From Bacteroidales bacterium (GTDB lineage: Bacteria > Bacteroidota > Bacteroidia > Bacteroidales > Muribaculaceae): a stretch of DNA of 64,000 nucleotides. The stretch covers positions 40,578 through 104,577 of the forward strand of contig JAAVFQ010000030.1 of NCBI GenBank assembly GCA_014800685.1. The letters are read 5' to 3'. This document shows, in pieces, positions 52,713 through 60,421 of the stretch (position 1 is the first letter of the stretch; every line of letters begins with the position of its first letter). A program made the position numbers and the translations under genes. Under the pieces are notes generated by a model. That model did not search any database and had not been told where the DNA came from. It saw only the letters and a program-made list of their open reading frames with translations.

Positions 52713-54103
52713 CCTGCTATTTCTGCTACGATGGATTTTATTTTGCAAGCCAGTTCATCTGCTCTCTCAGCATTCTGCGCTTCTGAGTAGATGCGTATGA
52801 TCGGCTCTGTATTTGATTTTCTAAGATGAACCCAAGAATCGTCAAAATCAATTTTCACACCATCAATATCCGTGATTTTCTCATTAGCGAATCTCACTTT
52901 GAGAGTTTTGAGAATTTCATCCACATCAATTTCAGGCGTAAGCTCTATTTTGTGTTTGGTAATCTCGTAGGGAGGATAGGTCTTTTTCAGCTCCGAGACT
53001 TTTTTCCCGCTATGAGCGAGCAGCGATAGGAAGAGAGCGACCCCTACAAGAGCATCGCGGCCATAGTGAAGCTGAGGATAAATCACCCCGCCGTTGCCTT
53101 CGCCACCGATGATTGCACCGGTTTGTTTCATTTTGGCTACCACATTTACCTCTCCTACTGCAGCCGGACTGTAGGAGGCTCCTCGCGCTACGGTCACGTC
53201 TCGCAGAGCGCGTGAAGAGCTGAGATTGCTCACCGTGTTGCCCGGAGTATGGCTAAGCACATAGTCAGCTACGGCCACAAGAGTGTATTCTTCTACAAAC
53301 ATTTCACCATTCTCCATGACAATGGCAAGTCTGTCTACATCAGGGTCAACCACAAATCCGACATCCGCTTTCCCCTCTTTCATCAGATCTGATATCTGGG
53401 TGAGGTTTTCGGGTATGGGTTCAGGAGTATGGGCGAAGCGTCCGTTGGCTTCGCAGTTAAGCTCGATTATATTTTCCACTCCTAAGGCGCGCAGAAGCTG
53501 AGGGATCACGATTCCGCCCACTGAATTTACGGCATCGACTGCCACAGTGAAGTTCGCTCTCTTAATGGCCTCAATATCCACCAGAGGAAGATTCTTCACC
53601 TTATTTATATGCTTACGCGCCCAGGTGTCATTTTTAAGTTCGCTGCCGAGTTCCGTGACAGAGGCGTATGTATAGTCTCGACAGGCGGCTATTTCAAGCA
53701 CCTTTTTCCCCTCTGCATCATTAAGAAATTCGCCGTTGCAGTTCAGCAATTTCAGAGCATTCCACTGCATCGGGTTATGGCTTGCTGTAATGATTATGCC
53801 ACCGTCTGCTCGTTCTCCCGTCACAGCGACTTCTGTAGTGGGTGTAGTGGCGAGTCCGATATTCACTACGTCGAAACCCATAGACATCAAAGTGCCTACA
53901 ACGAGTTTCTCTACCATCTCACCGGAAATGCGAGCGTCACGTCCTACTACGATGACTCCTTTGCCATCGTTATTATTCTTTTCTCTACGGATAAATTCAG
54001 CATAAGCCGAAACGATATTCACGACCTCAACGCTGCTCAGGCCGTCGTCGGGGCGGCCTCCGATAGTGCCGCGTATGCCGGAAATGGATTTAATTAGTGA
54101 CAT
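52706..54103 (-). CDS. glmM: Phosphoglucosamine mutase
   Basis: Interconverts glucosamine 6-phosphate and 1-phosphate on the way to UDP-GlcNAc for peptidoglycan and lipid A. 465 residues of the alpha-D-phosphohexomutase family: catalytic phosphoserine Ser108 in TASHNPMQWNALK, magnesium loop DPDVDRLAI, sugar-binding GGEGNGGVIYP, and C-terminal phosphate-binding RKSNTEPIIRIYSE. The GlmM assignment over general phosphomannomutase rests on its resemblance to Bacteroidetes GlmM and the operon with lpxK. Its start codon shares one base with the DUF4827 stop. Confidence 0.88.
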   Translation of the reverse strand: MSLIKSISGIRGTIGGRPDDGLSSVEVVNIVSAYAEFIRREKNNNDGKGVIVVGRDARISGEMVEKLVVGTLMSMGFDVVNIGLATTPTTEVAVTGERADGGIIITASHNPMQWNALKLLNCNGEFLNDAEGKKVLEIAACRDYTYASVTELGSELKNDTWARKHINKVKNLPLVDIEAIKRANFTVAVDAVNSVGGIVIPQLLRALGVENIIELNCEANGRFAHTPEPIPENLTQISDLMKEGKADVGFVVDPDVDRLAIVMENGEMFVEEYTLVAVADYVLSHTPGNTVSNLSSSRALRDVTVARGASYSPAAVGEVNVVAKMKQTGAIIGGEGNGGVIYPQLHYGRDALVGVALFLSLLAHSGKKVSELKKTYPPYEITKHKIELTPEIDVDEILKTLKVRFANEKITDIDGVKIDFDDSWVHLRKSNTEPIIRIYSEAQNAERADELACKIKSIVAEIAGC

Positions 54104-54690
54104 CAGTATTCTGCCTTGAAATATTTCACTTTATATACGTAGGGGATGCACTGGCTCTGGTCGGTAGTAAAGCCCTGATAGGATCTTACCACCATCTCTA
54201 CTTCGGAGTCATATCCAAGAAATTTCAGGGGCTCCTGAATGGCTGTACCATACTGAACGGTGCTCTCTACGCGTTTATTTCCAAATATAAGACTTGTATT
54301 GCCGAGGGGTGAGTTCATGTCATTGGCATTGCCTACCCACGGTGCGGGAATCCCTTTATAAAGCGAGTTGATATTCTGACGAAGGAATCTGAAATATACC
54401 ACGTCGCCATAACGGGGGCGTCTCTCCGGATCGCCTGGATTGATCACCTTCATATACAGATAGCCGTCATCATCGAGTTTATAGAACGGAGCGTCTTCTC
54501 CATACTTAAGTACAGAGTCTTCCGGCACATTTAGTTCTATATCCTGATTAGCCATATACCAATTTGTGGCTATCTCTTCGTCTCTGAGCAGCTCTGAATA
54601 GCTTTTCGAGTCATCACATCCGGCTATGGATATGATAATCGCTGCCAGAGCGGATAGGATCGATGCTTTATAGAGTCCTGTAGATTTCAT
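54103..54690 (-). CDS. DUF4827 lipoprotein
   Basis: 195 residues with a lipoprotein signal (ALAAIIISIAGCDD; Cys25 after SIAG). The body matches DUF4827, a Bacteroidetes family related to FKBP-type peptidyl-prolyl isomerases (YGDVVYFRFLRQNI, LKFLGYDSEVEMVVRSYQGFT, YVYKVKYFKAEY). A periplasmic or surface folding role is possible but untested, and the isomerase active residues are not obviously conserved. Second gene of the operon, 4 nt after the DHH phosphoesterase gene and touching glmM. Confidence 0.82.
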   Translation of the reverse strand: MKSTGLYKASILSALAAIIISIAGCDDSKSYSELLRDEEIATNWYMANQDIELNVPEDSVLKYGEDAPFYKLDDDGYLYMKVINPGDPERRPRYGDVVYFRFLRQNINSLYKGIPAPWVGNANDMNSPLGNTSLIFGNKRVESTVQYGTAIQEPLKFLGYDSEVEMVVRSYQGFTTDQSQCIPYVYKVKYFKAEY

Positions 54691-54694
54691 TCTT

Positions 54695-55744
54695 TCAGTT
54701 TCCTTTTTTATAACATTCTCTTAACTGCTTCTCAAAAGAGGGAATCGCCTCGATAAGTATTCTGCGGCAGTCCTCAAGAGTGCCTGACTTATACTCACCG
54801 CCGGCCGCCATCACATGACCTCCTCCTGAGAAGAGTTTTTTGCATATTTCATTCACTGGAAAGTCAGAGATACTTCTGGCTGATACCTTTATGCAGTCGC
54901 TGTCTTCGCGCAGGAAGAAGCATGCCACTACAGATTTTATCTCAAGAGGACGATCTACAATTCCTTCGCTGTCGCCTCTTTCGTAGCGATATTCCTCCAG
55001 CTCTGATGCCGAGAGTGTGACTACAGCGAGATGAGAGTCGGAATGAAGTTCAAGCTTCCTGTCAAGAGCATACGCCTGAAGCCGGAAGGCATCAAGGGAT
55101 TTCACCTTGAGCGCTTCTCGCACTATCCGAGGCTTGTCTACGCCTTTGGCCAATAGCTTCATCAATACTTCATATATTTCCGGATCCGAACAGTTCACCG
55201 TAAAGTTTTGCGTGTCGGTAATCAATCCTGTGCAGAGACATGTTGCGCTCTCTACATTCATTTCAGGATAATAGCCCATCGCCGCTATTATGCGGAATAC
55301 AAGTTCACAGGTCGACGACATTTCCGGAAACGAAAAGGACACATCGCAGAAAGCATCCGGCTCTACGTGATGGTCGATAAGCACCTTAGGGCACTTGGCA
55401 TCCGTCACGACCGACGCAAAATTATCCAGCCGTGAGGGTGTATTGAAATCACAGCATATCAGCAAATCGGCTTCACTGACCAGACGTCGCGCATAATCAC
55501 TATAGCGAGTAAATGACACTACATCTCTGAATCCGGGCAAAAAAGTCAACGAACGGGGCGCTTGATCCGGAGTCACCACCTTAACCTCTTTTCCAAGACT
55601 GGAGAAGAGATGCGCAAAGCCCAATGTGCTCCCTATGGCATCGCCATCGGGACGCACATGGCAGGTCAGCACTATCCGCTCTGCCCGCTTCACCAATTCC
55701 GTAAGCCGCTTTATATCAGCCTCTTTTAGTATCTTAGTCAACAT
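54695..55744 (-). CDS. nrnA: DHH-family phosphoesterase (NrnA-like)
   Basis: Bifunctional oligoribonuclease / pAp phosphatase type enzyme: degrades short oligonucleotides or 3'-phosphoadenosine 5'-phosphate. 349 residues from ATG 55744 (MLTKILKEADIKRL). DHH motifs: HVRPDGDAIGSTLG (Asp-x-Asp), LICCDFNTPSRL, and VLIDHHVEPD; the DHHA1 domain near the end has GGGHVMAAGGEYKSG. A longer start at 55786 is less likely because it passes into the promoter region. First gene of the operon ending in lpxK. Confidence 0.9.
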   Translation of the reverse strand: MLTKILKEADIKRLTELVKRAERIVLTCHVRPDGDAIGSTLGFAHLFSSLGKEVKVVTPDQAPRSLTFLPGFRDVVSFTRYSDYARRLVSEADLLICCDFNTPSRLDNFASVVTDAKCPKVLIDHHVEPDAFCDVSFSFPEMSSTCELVFRIIAAMGYYPEMNVESATCLCTGLITDTQNFTVNCSDPEIYEVLMKLLAKGVDKPRIVREALKVKSLDAFRLQAYALDRKLELHSDSHLAVVTLSASELEEYRYERGDSEGIVDRPLEIKSVVACFFLREDSDCIKVSARSISDFPVNEICKKLFSGGGHVMAAGGEYKSGTLEDCRRILIEAIPSFEKQLRECYKKGN

Positions 55745-55763
55745 TCTTGCAAATTTCAACTGA

Positions 55764-55802
55764 CAAAGATAGTAAGAATTTCGCAAAATATTGCTACCTT
55801 TG
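55764..55802. promoter_or_regulatory. Divergent -7 boxes, nrnA / mazG
   Basis: In the 96-bp divergent gap, TATCTTTG lies on the reverse strand (55771-55764, toward nrnA) and TACCTTTG on the forward strand (55795-55802, toward mazG). Each matches the TAnnTTTG box; neither has a clean TTTG at 19-20 nt. Confidence 0.55.
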
Positions 55803-55840
55803 CATACTTTTTTTCATTCTCCCTAAAATTTGTTATCACT

Positions 55841-56626
55841 ATGAGTCACTCCAGACAGAAAAAAATGGAGGCCTTTGGCCGAGTCCTTGACACTCTTGAC
55901 ACCCTCAGGGTGAAATGTCCCTGGGATGCCAAGCAGACAAATGAATCTCTTCGCCCTAACACTATTGAAGAGGTTTACGAACTCTGCGATGCTCTTCTAA
56001 AGGACGACGTGAGTGATATTAGAAAAGAGCTCGGCGACGTGCTCCTTCACATCGCTTTTTATGCCAGAATCGCTGATGAGCAGGGGCGTTTCGACATTGC
56101 CGATGTCTGCGACGCGCTCAATGACAAACTCATCTTCAGACACCCCCATATTTATGGCGATGTCAAAGCCGATTCGGCCGAAAAGGTGCTTAAAAATTGG
56201 GAGGAGATTAAGCTAAAGGAAAAGGGAGGCAACAAAACTGTTCTTGCCGGAGTCCCCACATCTCTCCCGGCCCTTATTAAGGCTAACAGAATCCAGGAAA
56301 AGGCCCGTAATGTCGGGTTTGACTGGGAAGAACCCCGTCAGGTCTGGGATAAGGTAAAAGAGGAGATCAATGAGGTGGAAGCCGAGATTATCAAGGGGGA
56401 AAGCAAGGGGCTTGAAGAGGAATTCGGAGACCTGCTCTTCTCTGTTGTCAATGCCGCGAGACTTTATGGCGTTGACCCTGAAAACGCTCTCGAAAAGACC
56501 AACAGGAAATTCATTCGCCGCTTCAACTATCTTGAAAATTCCGCTGCTAAAATTGGCAAATCTCTCAGGGATATGTCGCTTGAGGAGATGGATAAATTCT
56601 GGAATGAAGCTAAAAGTTTAGAATAA
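55841..56626 (+). CDS. mazG: Nucleoside triphosphate pyrophosphohydrolase MazG
   Basis: Hydrolyses (d)NTPs to monophosphates, cleaning the nucleotide pool. 261 residues with two MazG repeats: first WDAKQTNESLRPNTIEEVYELCDAL with the metal-binding Glu-x-x-Glu and KELGDVLLHIAFYARIADE, second KVKEEINEVEAEIIKG and LEEEFGDLLFSVVNAARL. The connecting segment KTVLAGVPTSLPALIKANRIQEKA is the family hallmark. Read from the divergent promoter region; topB follows after 57 nt. Confidence 0.95.
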   Translation: MSHSRQKKMEAFGRVLDTLDTLRVKCPWDAKQTNESLRPNTIEEVYELCDALLKDDVSDIRKELGDVLLHIAFYARIADEQGRFDIADVCDALNDKLIFRHPHIYGDVKADSAEKVLKNWEEIKLKEKGGNKTVLAGVPTSLPALIKANRIQEKARNVGFDWEEPRQVWDKVKEEINEVEAEIIKGESKGLEEEFGDLLFSVVNAARLYGVDPENALEKTNRKFIRRFNYLENSAAKIGKSLRDMSLEEMDKFWNEAKSLE

Positions 56627-56683
56627 TTACTTCAATCTTTTTCTTTATTTAAGTCTCTACATTATTGCCGACTCCCTCCCTTT

Positions 56684-58525
56684 ATGATTCTTTGTATTAC
56701 CGAGAAACCGTCCGTTGCGCGCGACATTGCGGCCATTATCGGAGCCACCTCCCGCCACGATGGCTTCTTTGAGGGCAACGGCTATCAGGTCACGTGGACT
56801 TTCGGACACCTCTGTACCCTGAAGGAGCCTGCCGACTATTCCCCGATGTGGAAGCATTGGGCGCTCTCCGCGCTCCCTATGATTCCTCCTCGTTTTGGCA
56901 TCAAAGTCATTCCTGACAAGGGCGTGGAACATCAGTTCAACGTCATCAAAAAGCTTATCGCCTCATGCGATGAAATCATCAACTGCGGTGATGCCGGGCA
57001 GGAGGGTGAGCTCATTCAGCGTTGGGTCATGCAGAAGGCCGAATGCGACAAACCGGTAAAAAGACTTTGGATTTCCTCTCTTACTGATGAGTCAATCCGC
57101 GAAGGGTTTAAAAATCTTCGACCCCATAAAGACCTCGAACCTCTATATCTTGCCGGACTCTGCCGAGCCATTGGCGACTGGATTCTTGGCATTAACGCTA
57201 CGCGCCTCTACTCGCTAAAATATGCCGAATCGAGGCAAGTGCTTTCTATCGGTCGTGTCCAGACTCCCACTCTCGCGCTCGTTGTGAAGAGGCAGCTTGA
57301 GATTGACAATTTCAAGCCTCGGGACTATTGGGAGCTCAAGACCATCTATCGCGACACCAAATTCTCTGCCACCAATAAGGGCTATCCTTCAGAAGAGGAG
57401 GCGCAGAAAGCCCTTTTATCTATTAAGGAGGAAGAGTTCGTTGTCACTGATGTAACTAAAAAGAAGGGTAAAGAGCAGCCTCCCAGACTCTTCGACCTCA
57501 CTTCGCTACAGGTGGAATGCAATAAGCTCTTCGGACTCTCTGCCGACAATACTCTTAAGACCATACAGAGTCTTTACGAAAAGAAACTTACGAGCTATCC
57601 TCGCGTCGACACCCAGTGCCTTCCGGAAGACGTCTATCCTAAATGTGCTAATATTCTTAACTCTCTCTCTCATTTCCACGAGGACATGCTCCCTATCAGA
57701 GGGAAAAAACTTCTTAAGCGTAAGAAGGTCTTCGACAATAGTAAAATTACCGACCATCACGCCATTATCCCTACAGGACAACCTCTCCCTGCCGGGCTTT
57801 CCCAGACTGAGCGGCAGGTGTTCGACCTTATAGCTCGGCGGTTTATAGGTATTTTCTTCCCGGACTGTTCATTCGAGCAAACCACCGTTAAAGGCACCTC
57901 CGGCAAGATGAATTTCAAGGTGGGCGGCAAGGTCATCATCGACAAGGGTTGGCGTGTCCTTTTCGAGAAAGAAAAAAAACAGATTGAGGAGAAAGAGGAT
58001 GACAAAGAGGATTCTGACAGCAGCATTCTGCCTCCCTTCGTAAAGGGAGAGTCAGGACCGCATAAGCCCCTCACTGTCAAGCGCTCCACTAAGCCGCCTA
58101 AGCTCTACACCGAGGGCACGCTGCTTAAAGCCATGGAAACGGCAGGCGCTCACGTGGAGGATGAAGACCTGCGGGAGAGTCTGAAGGCCAATGGCATAGG
58201 CCGTCCCTCCACTCGCGCTGCGATTATTGAAATCCTTTATAAAAGAGGATATATCCGTCGTCAACGTAAATCTATTGTTGCCACACCGGCTGGAATTGAC
58301 CTAATTGGCATCATTCACGAGGAACTGCTCAAATCTCCAAAACTCACCGGAATCTGGGAAGGACGCCTGAGAATGATTGAAAGGGGTGATTACTCCCCGG
58401 CTGAGTTTATCAATTCCCTAAAGCAGATGATATATCAGATCACTCAGACTGTAATCGCCGACCCTTCGGAACGGCGCATTCACACCGAGCAGGTTTCTGA
58501 AAAAAATTCTAAAAAAAGAAAATGA
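56684..58525 (+). CDS. topB: DNA topoisomerase III
   Basis: Type IA topoisomerase that decatenates and relaxes DNA through a tyrosine-DNA intermediate. 613 residues: toprim domain (ILCITEKPSVARDIAAIIGA, INCGDAGQEGELI), the long barrel, catalytic Tyr in LTSYPRVDTQCLPED, and the HHAIIPTG motif (here DHHAIIPTG). It ends in a Lys/Ser-rich tail without zinc fingers, as in the shorter TopB proteins. The stop overlaps the start of a small Cys-rich membrane protein. It is surrounded by housekeeping genes, so no mobile-element link is suggested. Confidence 0.93.
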   Translation: MILCITEKPSVARDIAAIIGATSRHDGFFEGNGYQVTWTFGHLCTLKEPADYSPMWKHWALSALPMIPPRFGIKVIPDKGVEHQFNVIKKLIASCDEIINCGDAGQEGELIQRWVMQKAECDKPVKRLWISSLTDESIREGFKNLRPHKDLEPLYLAGLCRAIGDWILGINATRLYSLKYAESRQVLSIGRVQTPTLALVVKRQLEIDNFKPRDYWELKTIYRDTKFSATNKGYPSEEEAQKALLSIKEEEFVVTDVTKKKGKEQPPRLFDLTSLQVECNKLFGLSADNTLKTIQSLYEKKLTSYPRVDTQCLPEDVYPKCANILNSLSHFHEDMLPIRGKKLLKRKKVFDNSKITDHHAIIPTGQPLPAGLSQTERQVFDLIARRFIGIFFPDCSFEQTTVKGTSGKMNFKVGGKVIIDKGWRVLFEKEKKQIEEKEDDKEDSDSSILPPFVKGESGPHKPLTVKRSTKPPKLYTEGTLLKAMETAGAHVEDEDLRESLKANGIGRPSTRAAIIEILYKRGYIRRQRKSIVATPAGIDLIGIIHEELLKSPKLTGIWEGRLRMIERGDYSPAEFINSLKQMIYQITQTVIADPSERRIHTEQVSEKNSKKRK

Positions 58526-58719
58526 GCACAAACTACGCAATTCAATACACTATCGTCGGCATAATTATTCTCGCCGCATTGATATGGATAGCGGTGAAAG
58601 CAAACCGTGCCCGTCGCCAAAAGACTCTCAGCAATGGACCTTGTGCTTCATGCTCTCTCTCTAAGGCTTGCAATAAAAAGGAGGAGACACCGAAGAGATC
58701 AAAAAGCTGTTGCCACTGA
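58522..58719 (+). CDS. Small Cys-rich single-helix membrane protein
   Basis: 65 residues: one membrane helix (about 9-26, YTIVGIIILAALIWIAV), then a basic stretch and five cysteines in two clusters (CASCSLSKAC and CC near the end). This layout resembles FeoB-associated Cys-rich membrane proteins, which suggests metal binding, though no feoB is in the window. It is translationally coupled to topB through ATGA at 58522-58525 and ends flush against the convergent transporter gene. Function unknown. Confidence 0.7.
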   Translation: MSTNYAIQYTIVGIIILAALIWIAVKANRARRQKTLSNGPCASCSLSKACNKKEETPKRSKSCCH

Positions 58720-59616
58720 CTATTCCTGCTCTTTGCGCATCAGCTGCCATGAGTTAATGATATTTTGCCAGGCTACGTAGCTCGCCGGGGCTATCGACGC
58801 TATCGGATTCAGATAGGCCAACGCTAACCACACTGCCAGAAGCGTGTTTTTCTGTCCGAGGCTCTGACCTCCGCTTACTGCATCGCCATAACGTCGTCCC
58901 ACTTTTCTTCCTATCCAAAACTGAAGCACGCAAACTATCAGCGCACCGAGAGCAAGCCAGATCATCGTCATGGTTAGCTCCGGTTTCCAATTTGTGATAG
59001 CAAAACTCACAGAACTCCCCACTACTATAAAGAGCGCTACTGCCCATAAATAGAAGGACACTTTCTGATGGCGCGCTATGCTGTCGTGGATATTCCGGAA
59101 TCTCGCCCTCAGTGTAAAGGCCAAAAGCATCGGAGCCAAAAGCAACGGCACCACTTTGCTGCATATCAGCATCATCGACTCCCAGAAACTCATCTCTGCG
59201 TGCTCCCCTATTGCCGCCAGTATCACCGGACCGCTCGCCGCTACTACTATATTTACGAGCAACGAATAGGTGGTCACTCTTGCCAGGGAGCCGCCAAGCA
59301 TGGACGTTATCACCGGAGCTGCCGTGGCTGTTGGCACAAAGACGCAGATGAAGACTCCTCCGGCTATCGTATGATTCCATCCACTCAGTAGCAGATATAC
59401 AAGACCCGAAATCACCAGCTGAACGCCAAGCAGACTCCATTCGAATCTGTGAGGTCTAATCTCAGATGGCTCCATCTTGCAGTAAGTGATTGTCAGCATC
59501 ACGAATATCAAATAGGGAGAGAGAAACGTCACATATCCCATCCAGGGATAAAATAATGCCCCGCCAAGCATTGCTATCGGGAGCATCATTGTCTTTAGGT
59601 TCGGCCTTGCGTGCAT
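58720..59616 (-). CDS. Bile acid:sodium symporter (BASS) family-like transporter
   Basis: 298 residues with nine or so membrane helices and the layout of the BASS superfamily: ATAAPVITSMLGGSLARVTTYSLLVNIVVAASGP in the middle is the conserved crossover-type segment, and SGGQSLGQKNTLLAVWLALAYLNPIASIAPASYV toward the end is the second. Members move bile acids, pantoate, arsenite or other organic anions, usually with sodium; the substrate is not predictable here. Read on the reverse strand, possibly with mtnN upstream (21-nt gap). Confidence 0.8.
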   Translation of the reverse strand: MHARPNLKTMMLPIAMLGGALFYPWMGYVTFLSPYLIFVMLTITYCKMEPSEIRPHRFEWSLLGVQLVISGLVYLLLSGWNHTIAGGVFICVFVPTATAAPVITSMLGGSLARVTTYSLLVNIVVAASGPVILAAIGEHAEMSFWESMMLICSKVVPLLLAPMLLAFTLRARFRNIHDSIARHQKVSFYLWAVALFIVVGSSVSFAITNWKPELTMTMIWLALGALIVCVLQFWIGRKVGRRYGDAVSGGQSLGQKNTLLAVWLALAYLNPIASIAPASYVAWQNIINSWQLMRKEQE

Positions 59617-59637
59617 TTCCTAAGTTGATTAAGTAAG

Positions 59638-60321
59638 CTATAATCTCTTTAATATCTCGCGGAGCGAATCAAACGTCTCGCGCGGAGCGTCGTTCCAGAA
59701 ATTCTCATATTGACTTATGTTCTCTTCTGCTCCGGGGGTGTCGCTTATCACTCGTATGATATTGAAGGGCACCCCTTTCATCACGCATACCTGTCCTATA
59801 GATGCCGACTCCATATCAACGGCTAATGCCTCCGGAAAATGCCTCTTTATCTCCTCAACCTCTTTGGCTTCACTGATAAACTTGTCGCCCGAACATATAA
59901 GTCCGTATCGGACCTCTATACCCGTTTTGGCATCTCTACATATCTCCGGGATTCTTTCATCTGTCTTAAGCATCACCTCATAGCCTGAGGCCGCTCCGAA
60001 TTCTGTCCCGGGGCCACACCATACGTCGTGATATGCCACTTCGGTGGCTACAAAGAGGTCAAGCACGTGCATGCTCCGGTCGGCTCCTCCCGCCACTCCG
60101 GTGTTGATAACTATTTCCGGATCAAACTCTTCTATCAGACCAAGGGTAGTGATGGCTGAGTTCACCTTTCCTATTCCGCACTGACAGCAGCATACGTCAT
60201 GCCCCTCTATTTTTCCGAAAATATATCGATTCCCACGCACTCTTTCCATGCGCTTATTCTCTATCAACGGCTCAAGGAGATTCATCTCCTTTCCCATCGC
60301 TACTATTATTCCTATTCTCAT
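59638..60321 (-). CDS. mtnN: 5'-methylthioadenosine/S-adenosylhomocysteine nucleosidase
   Basis: Hydrolyses methylthioadenosine and S-adenosylhomocysteine to adenine plus the thioribose, recycling by-products of methylation. 227 residues, standard: GIIVAMGKEMNLLEPLI at the start, VVINTGVAGG (written IVINTGVAGGAD) in the middle, EALAVDMESASIGQVC with the ribose-contacting Met-Glu, and VISDTPGA with the catalytic Asp. Its promoter (60329-60360) ends only 7 nt before the ATG, predicting a nearly leaderless mRNA. The BASS-like transporter gene follows 21 nt downstream. Confidence 0.94.
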   Translation of the reverse strand: MRIGIIVAMGKEMNLLEPLIENKRMERVRGNRYIFGKIEGHDVCCCQCGIGKVNSAITTLGLIEEFDPEIVINTGVAGGADRSMHVLDLFVATEVAYHDVWCGPGTEFGAASGYEVMLKTDERIPEICRDAKTGIEVRYGLICSGDKFISEAKEVEEIKRHFPEALAVDMESASIGQVCVMKGVPFNIIRVISDTPGAEENISQYENFWNDAPRETFDSLREILKRL

Positions 60322-60328
60322 GATAATG

Positions 60329-60360
60329 CAAATTTACATCTTTTATCCTCCGAATACAAA
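60329..60360 (-). promoter_or_regulatory. Promoter of mtnN (near-leaderless)
   Basis: Reverse-strand TTTG (60360-60357), exactly 20-nt spacer, TAAATTTG (60336-60329). The mtnN ATG begins at 60321, so the transcript would have about 0-4 nt of leader. Confidence 0.75.
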
Positions 60361-60379
60361 TGATTCAATATTTTTTTAC

Positions 60380-60387
60380 TACTTTTG
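60380..60387 (+). promoter_or_regulatory. Candidate -7 box of the polytopic membrane protein gene
   Basis: TACTTTTG fits TAnnTTTG and lies 34 nt before the ATG at 60422. There is no good -33 element, and the region overlaps the divergent mtnN promoter. Confidence 0.4.
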
Positions 60388-60421
60388 CATTACTCCACAT
60401 CTTAACGAGCTTTTCACTGCA

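Noticed and set aside
56684..58525. topB as a mark of an integrated conjugative element
   Set aside because: No relaxase, tra, integrase or attachment repeats nearby; neighbours are mazG and other housekeeping genes.
58754..59440. 228-codon reverse-strand frame
   Set aside because: Same strand but another frame of the BASS-like transporter; composition is unnatural (Ser/Arg/Cys-rich) and the transporter frame has clear helices.
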